Assembly: GCA_937888895.1 (NCBI GenBank)
Contig: CALASV010000224.1
Coordinates: 1 to 27,268 of the forward strand
Direction of reading: 5' to 3'
Source of the DNA: an uncultured Clostridia bacterium
GTDB lineage: Bacteria; Bacillota; Clostridia; Lachnospirales; Lachnospiraceae
DNA length: 27,268 nucleotides
The notes below the pieces were generated by a model that was not told where the DNA came from, made no database searches, and was given only the letters and a program-made list of their open reading frames with translations. Shown here in pieces: positions 23,203-27,268 of the stretch. Numbering within the stretch: position 1 is the first letter of the stretch; each line of letters opens with the position of its first letter. A program made the translations under genes and the position numbers.

Positions 23203-23242
23203 CTTATCTTATGATAAAACGCATGAGAATAAGTCCGTAACT

Positions 23243-23313
23243 CTCCATGGAATGCTTTAAGTATTTTTTTGGTAGAGACTTGTTTGATTCAACTAAAATA
23301 CTTAGGAATGGAG
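23243..23313 (+). promoter_or_regulatory. Leader hairpin that can cover the receptor's ribosome site
   Basis: TAAGTATTTT (23258-23267) is a perfect complement of AAAATACTTA (23295-23304). Outside it, CTCCAT (23243-23248) pairs with ATGGAG (23308-23313), which contains the ribosome-binding GGAG ten bases before the ATG. Folding would hide the ribosome site. No poly-T follows the stem, so it is not a terminator. Confidence 0.55.
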
Positions 23314-23323
23314 AAAGAAAACA

Positions 23324-25009
23324 ATGTTCAAAAACTTTAAAAACTTCAGTGTGAAGAAAAAGATGAATACAGGGTATAACATAGTCATTATATTGATGCT
23401 TATATCTGGTATTGTAAGTATGATAGCATTATCGAGTTTAAATAGTAGCTTGAATACTTTTGTAGAAAAAATTAATAGAGCAGATACCGCTGTAAAAATA
23501 TGTCGAATTGATACGAATATAGCAGCAAGAACGATTCGTGAAATGGCATTAAATGAAGATACTTCGACTTATTCGGAATATCGAACAAAAGTGGAAGAAA
23601 AACTCGATGGAGTATATGATGAACTTGAGGCATTAAAAGAAACTGAAGTAATTGATACAAAACTATGTGACAATTATGAAACAGAAATTCGTTTATGGGC
23701 AGAAGTAGGTTTAGACATTTTAGATAAGTTAGAAAATGGAGATAGAGAAGGAGCAATTGATTTAATTTTTGCTCGATGTGTTCCTGAATTAGATGCTTTA
23801 ATTGAAGTATCTTTAGAGTTAGATGAACTTACTACAAAGATGATGGATGAAACAGTAGAAAAAAGTGCATTGATTTTTAATATTGGAGTAGTAGTTATTA
23901 TTCTCTTTATTATTATAGCTACAGTTTCTGATATTCGTATTGGTAAATTAATTGTAACTAGTATTACAGAACCATTGTTAGAAATTGAAAATGCAACAAA
24001 AGAATTATCGAACGGAAATTTACATGCGATAGTAAAATATGAAGCAAAAGATGAGATAGGAAGTCTTGCTCATCATTTAAGAGATTCTATTAGTACATTA
24101 GCTTCTTATGTAGATGATATTTCTAGAACTATGAAGTCGTTTGCAGAGGGTGATTTTTCTATAAAACCAAAGACCAATTGGAAGGGTGATTTTGTTGCTA
24201 TGCGTGATTCTATTGTGACATTTGAGAGTAGTATGGCAACCATGATTCGTGGTATGCAACGAATTGCAGAACAAGTGTCGATGGGGTCAGAACAAATCGC
24301 ACAAAGCTCTACTAATTTAGCAAATGGTGCTTCCGAACAGGCAGAAATAACAGAAGAACTTTCTGATGCAATTGGAAGAGCTGCAAAGGATTTAGAGTTT
24401 AGTGCAGTTACAGCAGTAAATAGTAGTAAAAATGTAGCAAACTCTGGAATTGCTATTGTAAAGAGCAATGAAAAGATGCAGGAAATGTTGCAGTCTATGG
24501 AAGAAATTGGGGAATCTTCGAAACAAATTCGTCAAATTATCGATACGATTAATAGTATTGCTTCCCAAACAAACTTATTAGCCTTAAATGCTTCGATTGA
24601 AGCTGCAAGAGCAGGAGAAGCAGGTCGTGGTTTTGCTGTAGTAGCTGACCAAGTTTCTTTATTGGCGGCACAAAGTGCACAGGCAGCAAAAGAATCGAAT
24701 GTGTTAATTGCATCTTCTTTAGCAGCAGTAGAAAAAGGTGTTTCTATTGCAAATGAAACAGCAAATCAATTAGAGCAAGTAGTAGCTGATTCAAAAGAAA
24801 TTCAAAAGAGTATTGATGGTGCAGCTACAGCATTGAAAGAACAAGCAGATGCCTTTCATCAAATTACGGGTAGCGTAGACCATATCAATGATGTTGTACA
24901 GACAAATTCTGCAACAAGTGAAGAATGTGCTGCATCTAGCCAAGAAATGAGCAGTCAAGCAGATGAGTTAGATAAGTTAATACGACAAATTAAAGTTGGA
25001 AAATTTTAA
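23324..25009 (+). CDS. Methyl-accepting chemotaxis protein
   Basis: The 561-residue transmembrane receptor has membrane helix 1 at residues about 13-38 (IVIILMLISGIVSMIAL) and an extracellular helical bundle of the 4HB_MCP type (about 40-185). Membrane helix 2 follows (FNIGVVVIILFIIIATVSDI), then a HAMP linker and the long cytoplasmic coiled coil. The hairpin tip that binds CheA/CheW is intact: INSIASQTNLLALNASIEAA, then RAGEAGRGFAVVA. The usual EVRxLA after it reads QVSLLAAQSAQAA, a modest deviation. The C-terminus QIKVGKF carries no NWETF-type CheR tether. It is a single gene with a strong promoter, a structured leader and a terminator after the stop. Ligand unknown. Confidence 0.93.
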   Translation: MFKNFKNFSVKKKMNTGYNIVIILMLISGIVSMIALSSLNSSLNTFVEKINRADTAVKICRIDTNIAARTIREMALNEDTSTYSEYRTKVEEKLDGVYDELEALKETEVIDTKLCDNYETEIRLWAEVGLDILDKLENGDREGAIDLIFARCVPELDALIEVSLELDELTTKMMDETVEKSALIFNIGVVVIILFIIIATVSDIRIGKLIVTSITEPLLEIENATKELSNGNLHAIVKYEAKDEIGSLAHHLRDSISTLASYVDDISRTMKSFAEGDFSIKPKTNWKGDFVAMRDSIVTFESSMATMIRGMQRIAEQVSMGSEQIAQSSTNLANGASEQAEITEELSDAIGRAAKDLEFSAVTAVNSSKNVANSGIAIVKSNEKMQEMLQSMEEIGESSKQIRQIIDTINSIASQTNLLALNASIEAARAGEAGRGFAVVADQVSLLAAQSAQAAKESNVLIASSLAAVEKGVSIANETANQLEQVVADSKEIQKSIDGAATALKEQADAFHQITGSVDHINDVVQTNSATSEECAASSQEMSSQADELDKLIRQIKVGKF

Positions 25010-25016
25010 ATATGAC

Positions 25017-25051
25017 AAAGGTTATAAGCAGGGATTGTTTATAACCTTTTT
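25017..25051 (+). terminator. Terminator of the chemotaxis receptor gene
   Basis: AAAGGTTATAA (25017-25027) pairs perfectly with TTATAACCTTT (25039-25049) and leads into a T-run, 7 bases after the stop. Confidence 0.9.
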
Positions 25052-25150
25052 GTTTTGTAAAAGATTGGTATATTGTTTTTTTTTATTCGATATGATATGC
25101 TAAAAATAGCCTTTTTTCAAATAATCTTGATGATATTCGTTAAATTTGTA

Positions 25151-25179
25151 AAGACAATAGTATTGCAATCCTTTATAAT
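25151..25179 (+). promoter_or_regulatory. Promoter and inverted repeat before the recombinase gene
   Basis: AAGACA (25151-25156), a 17-base spacer and a perfect TATAAT (25174-25179) form a likely promoter. An inverted repeat, GCAATCC (25165-25171) and GGATTGC (25196-25202), brackets the -10 and overlaps the ribosome site GGGAGGA, so it may be an operator. Confidence 0.5.
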
Positions 25180-25206
25180 CAATCGTTAGAAGGGAGGATT
25201 GCGATT

Positions 25207-25785
25207 ATGAGTAAAACACAGCCGATAAAAGAACTGGAACAAGTCAATGCTTTGAAGGAGTATTTTTTGGAAAGGGGACAATTTAGAAATTATGCTTTGG
25301 TTGTACTTGGAATGAATACATCATTACGAATTAGTGATATTTTAGATTTGCGTTGGAAAGATGTATATAATTATAGGTATAATAAGTTTCGGAAACATCT
25401 AATTGTCATAGAAAAGAAAACAAAGAAAAAAAATACAATTGCCTTAAATAAGGGGATTATAGAAGCTTTAGAGTTGTTAAAAAGAAAAGAGAAAGATATA
25501 TCACCAGACCGTTATATTTTTGTAAGTCAAAAAGGAGTAAATACACCTATTACAAGACAATGTGCTTATACCATTATTAAGAGAGCAGGAAAAAAACTTG
25601 GATTTGAAGAAACGATTGCTTGTCATTCTCTTAGGAAAACATTTGGATATCAAGCATGGAAAAAGGGAGTACCTCCTGCTTTGCTGATGTCGATTTATAA
25701 TCATTCTTCTTATGAAGTTACAAAACGATATTTAGGAATTAGTCAAGATGAACGAGACCAAGTATTTATGAAGGTAATACTTTAA
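25207..25785 (+). CDS. Short tyrosine recombinase (catalytic domain only)
   Basis: The 192-residue protein consists of the tyrosine recombinase catalytic domain without the usual N-terminal core-binding domain. The catalytic set appears complete: Arg41 (SLRISDILDL), a beta-hairpin Lys in EKKTKKKNT, His140 and Arg143 (HSLRKTF), His166 (NHSSYEVTKRYLG) and the nucleophile Tyr175. Its size is like that of FimB/FimE-type invertases and other lone integrase-like proteins of Firmicutes. No phage or transposon genes and no attachment sites are seen around it. A good ribosome site (GGGAGGA) precedes the ATG. The PBP gene starts only 18 bases after the stop, so the two may be co-transcribed. Confidence 0.88.
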   Translation: MSKTQPIKELEQVNALKEYFLERGQFRNYALVVLGMNTSLRISDILDLRWKDVYNYRYNKFRKHLIVIEKKTKKKNTIALNKGIIEALELLKRKEKDISPDRYIFVSQKGVNTPITRQCAYTIIKRAGKKLGFEETIACHSLRKTFGYQAWKKGVPPALLMSIYNHSSYEVTKRYLGISQDERDQVFMKVIL

Positions 25786-25803
25786 TAGATAGGAATTTTA
25801 TAT

Positions 25804-26755
25804 ATGAAACGGATTTTTAAATTTATAAAGTCAATATTGTGGAATATATGTAAAATATTGATAATCTTACTATTATTAGGAATTTTGTTAGCAGGAATTT
25901 ATTTCTATCAAAAATATAGTGAACCAATTGTAGCATTAAAACAAAAAGCAGAAACGATTGCAAAAAACTCAGAAAGAGAAGATTTTAGAGCTTCTTTAAC
26001 AAGTGTTGTATATGATAGTAGTGGAGAAAAAATTTCAACATTACGTTCAGGAAAAGATTCTTATTATTTAACGTATGAAGAAATACCAAAGTATGCAAAA
26101 GATGTAATGATAGTGACAGAAGATAAGAAGTTTTATTCTCATAGTGGAGTAGATTTATTAGCGAATGTGAGAGCTTTTTATTATTTACTTGAAAATAAAG
26201 GAAAAATTACACAAGGTGGAAGTACGATTACACAACAGTTAGCAAGAACGATTTATTTAACAAATGAAGTAACGTATGAGCGTAAATTAGTAGAAGTATT
26301 TTTAGCATGGGAATTGGAAAAAAAGTATTCTAAAACAGATATTTTAGAATTTTATTTTAATAATATTTATTTTGCGAATGGCTTTTATGGGATTCAAGCG
26401 GCATCGAAAGGATATTTTAATAAGAGTGTACAAAATTTATCTTTATCAGAACTTGTATTTTTATGTGCGATTCCAAATAATCCAAGTTTGTATGACCCGT
26501 ATTTACAAATGAATAAAACGATAGAACGAAGAAATCGTATGTTATTACAAATGTTAGAAGATGAAAAGATTACACAGACAGAGTATAATACTGCGATTGA
26601 GGAAGAAATTGTTGTAGAAAAAAATAATATCAATCGACATAATTATGTAGAAACTTATGTATATTATAGTGCGATTCGTGCCTTGATGGAACACGATGGA
26701 TTTAAGTTTCGAAATAGCTTTTTAGATGAAGAAGACAAAGAAACTTATGAAAACA
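25804..26755 (+). CDS. Class A penicillin-binding protein, N-terminal glycosyltransferase part
   Basis: The N-terminus has a short basic cytoplasmic tail and one membrane anchor (ILIILLLLGILLAGIYFYQK). The GT51 peptidoglycan glycosyltransferase domain follows, with the catalytic Glu106 in TEDKKFYSHSGVD. Further motifs are TQGGSTITQQLARTIYL, FYFNNIYFANGFYGIQAASK and SELVFLCAIPNNPSLYDP. It should polymerise lipid II at the outer face of the membrane. The PBP-like sequence continues to about residue 316 (EEDKETYE). The transpeptidase domain that should follow is replaced by an unrelated sequence in the same frame. AGGAA stands 9 bases before the ATG. The truncation is most simply an assembly junction. 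Confidence 0.88.
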
Positions 26756-27268
26756 TCATGCATGACCCACAGTTTGTGGCACAGTTGATACAGGCTAAAG
26801 CCGGTGGTGATATAGTAAATCAATATTCTGATTCAGCAGATATAAGTGGTTATGACATTGTTTTTATCGGTTGGGAAAACATCCATGGTCATCTTCCACA
26901 ATCAATGGTGAAACTTCTGACAGGCACAAAATACAAAGGAGAATTAATTCTGTTCCTTACAGTAAATGGCAATGGGCTGGAAGACATAAAAAACGAAATA
27001 AAAGCTTTGCAGCCTGAAGCTGTAATGAAAAGAACAACAATGATTGCACCGGATTATCCGGCACGCTTTCCTGGTCTGGAAGTGGACTCATGGGTATGCA
27101 GTATGTATATCAACAGTCCATATTACCAGCCTGAAAAACCTACAGATACACTGGCAACAGTCCCGGCAGATAAAAACAAACAGCAGGTATTGTATATCTG
27201 GGAACAGGACAATGTTCCTGCATTTACAGAATATACTGTAAATGATAATTATTATTTTGATCAACCAG
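26756..27268 (+). CDS. Flavodoxin-like domain fused to start of an alpha/beta hydrolase, partial at both ends
   Basis: From about 26756 the composition turns less AT-rich and codon choice changes (CTG, CAG, CCG, GCT appear). The frame stays open to the window end without a stop. The first part looks like the middle and end of a flavodoxin fold (FVAQLIQAKAGGDIV, SGYDIVFIGWENIHGHLPQS, GELILFLTVNGNGLEDIKNE). The last 40 residues (KQQVLYIWEQDNVPAFTEYT, NDNYYFDQP) resemble the start of esterase-like alpha/beta hydrolases seen in Clostridia. The N-terminal FMN-phosphate loop is missing because the piece begins mid-domain. It is in frame with the PBP, which is likely chance. Family calls are from pattern memory. 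Confidence 0.5.

Noticed and set aside
23203..23323. c-di-GMP riboswitch upstream of the chemotaxis receptor, expected from receptor biology in Clostridia.
   Set aside because: The conserved GEMM core bases and tetraloop-receptor pattern are not present; only the long hairpin is seen.
24106..24468. 120-codon open frame on the minus strand within the chemotaxis receptor.
   Set aside because: It is a shadow of the strongly conserved receptor coding frame and has no ribosome site or recognisable product.
25081..25206. Invertible promoter controlled by the adjacent tyrosine recombinase.
   Set aside because: The only inverted repeat found is 7 bp with a 24-base interior, too short to be a plausible inversion segment; no longer flanking repeats were seen.
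1..27268. CRISPR arrays, tRNA or rRNA genes and insertion sequences.
   Set aside because: No regularly spaced direct repeats, tRNA cloverleaf signatures, rRNA segments or transposase genes were recognised by eye on either strand.

Overview
The main body of the window, about 1843-26750, reads as one stretch of an AT-rich, low-GC Gram-positive genome. It is most likely a gut-type Clostridia in or near Lachnospiraceae. The pointers are strong sigma-A promoters, AGGAG-type ribosome sites, a lipoprotein solute-binding protein, a metal ATPase paired with a small DUF6110-like protein, and a nucleotide cyclase of the receiver-plus-class-III type. Both ends look like assembly chimeras: gene tails of unrelated function abut with no intergenic sequence, and composition changes at the right-hand join.

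Left end (1-1842): the tail of mnmE on the minus strand, then a carbohydrate-binding beta-helix protein and a small membrane protein on the plus strand, then an 85-codon piece of a Wadjet JetC-like SMC protein on the minus strand. This runs straight into the 3' part of a UvrD/PcrA-type helicase.

2649-7786: a co-directional signalling block. It encodes a sugar-isomerase-fold protein, a GAF-GGDEF diguanylate cyclase, a TIR protein with a C-terminal zinc ribbon and helix-turn-helix, a receiver-linked class III nucleotide cyclase with altered base-specifying residues, and an overlapping protein of unknown function. This is the most interesting part of the window. A TIR gene beside an atypical cyclase invites comparison with Pycsar-type systems, although ordinary second-messenger signalling remains the simpler reading.

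8017-12449: a complete carbohydrate ABC importer (ATPase, two permeases, lipoprotein) with its own promoter and terminator. At 12652-13586 lies a promoter-driven Ser/Thr kinase start that breaks off after 65 codons and continues, in another frame, as a duplicated extracellular-type domain, so it is probably an internally deleted gene.

13687-16527 (minus strand): SurE nucleotidase and two paralogous DHH-DHHA1 phosphoesterases, a plausible route for degrading nanoRNA and linear dinucleotides. Divergent from them is a small, possibly SecB-like protein (16721-17089).

17448-25785: a DUF255 thioredoxin-domain protein, cysteine synthase, the DUF6110-like protein and P1B ATPase pair, a chemotaxis receptor with a leader that can fold over its ribosome site, and a FimB-sized tyrosine recombinase. 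A class A penicillin-binding protein starts at 25804 and is cut near 26755 by an in-frame junction to a higher-GC flavodoxin-like/esterase reading frame that runs off the window.

Two intergenic elements (5256-5325 and 20855-20936) share a conserved core and have end-pairing bases that covary, suggesting a dispersed structured repeat. A third related patch sits inside the ABC operon.
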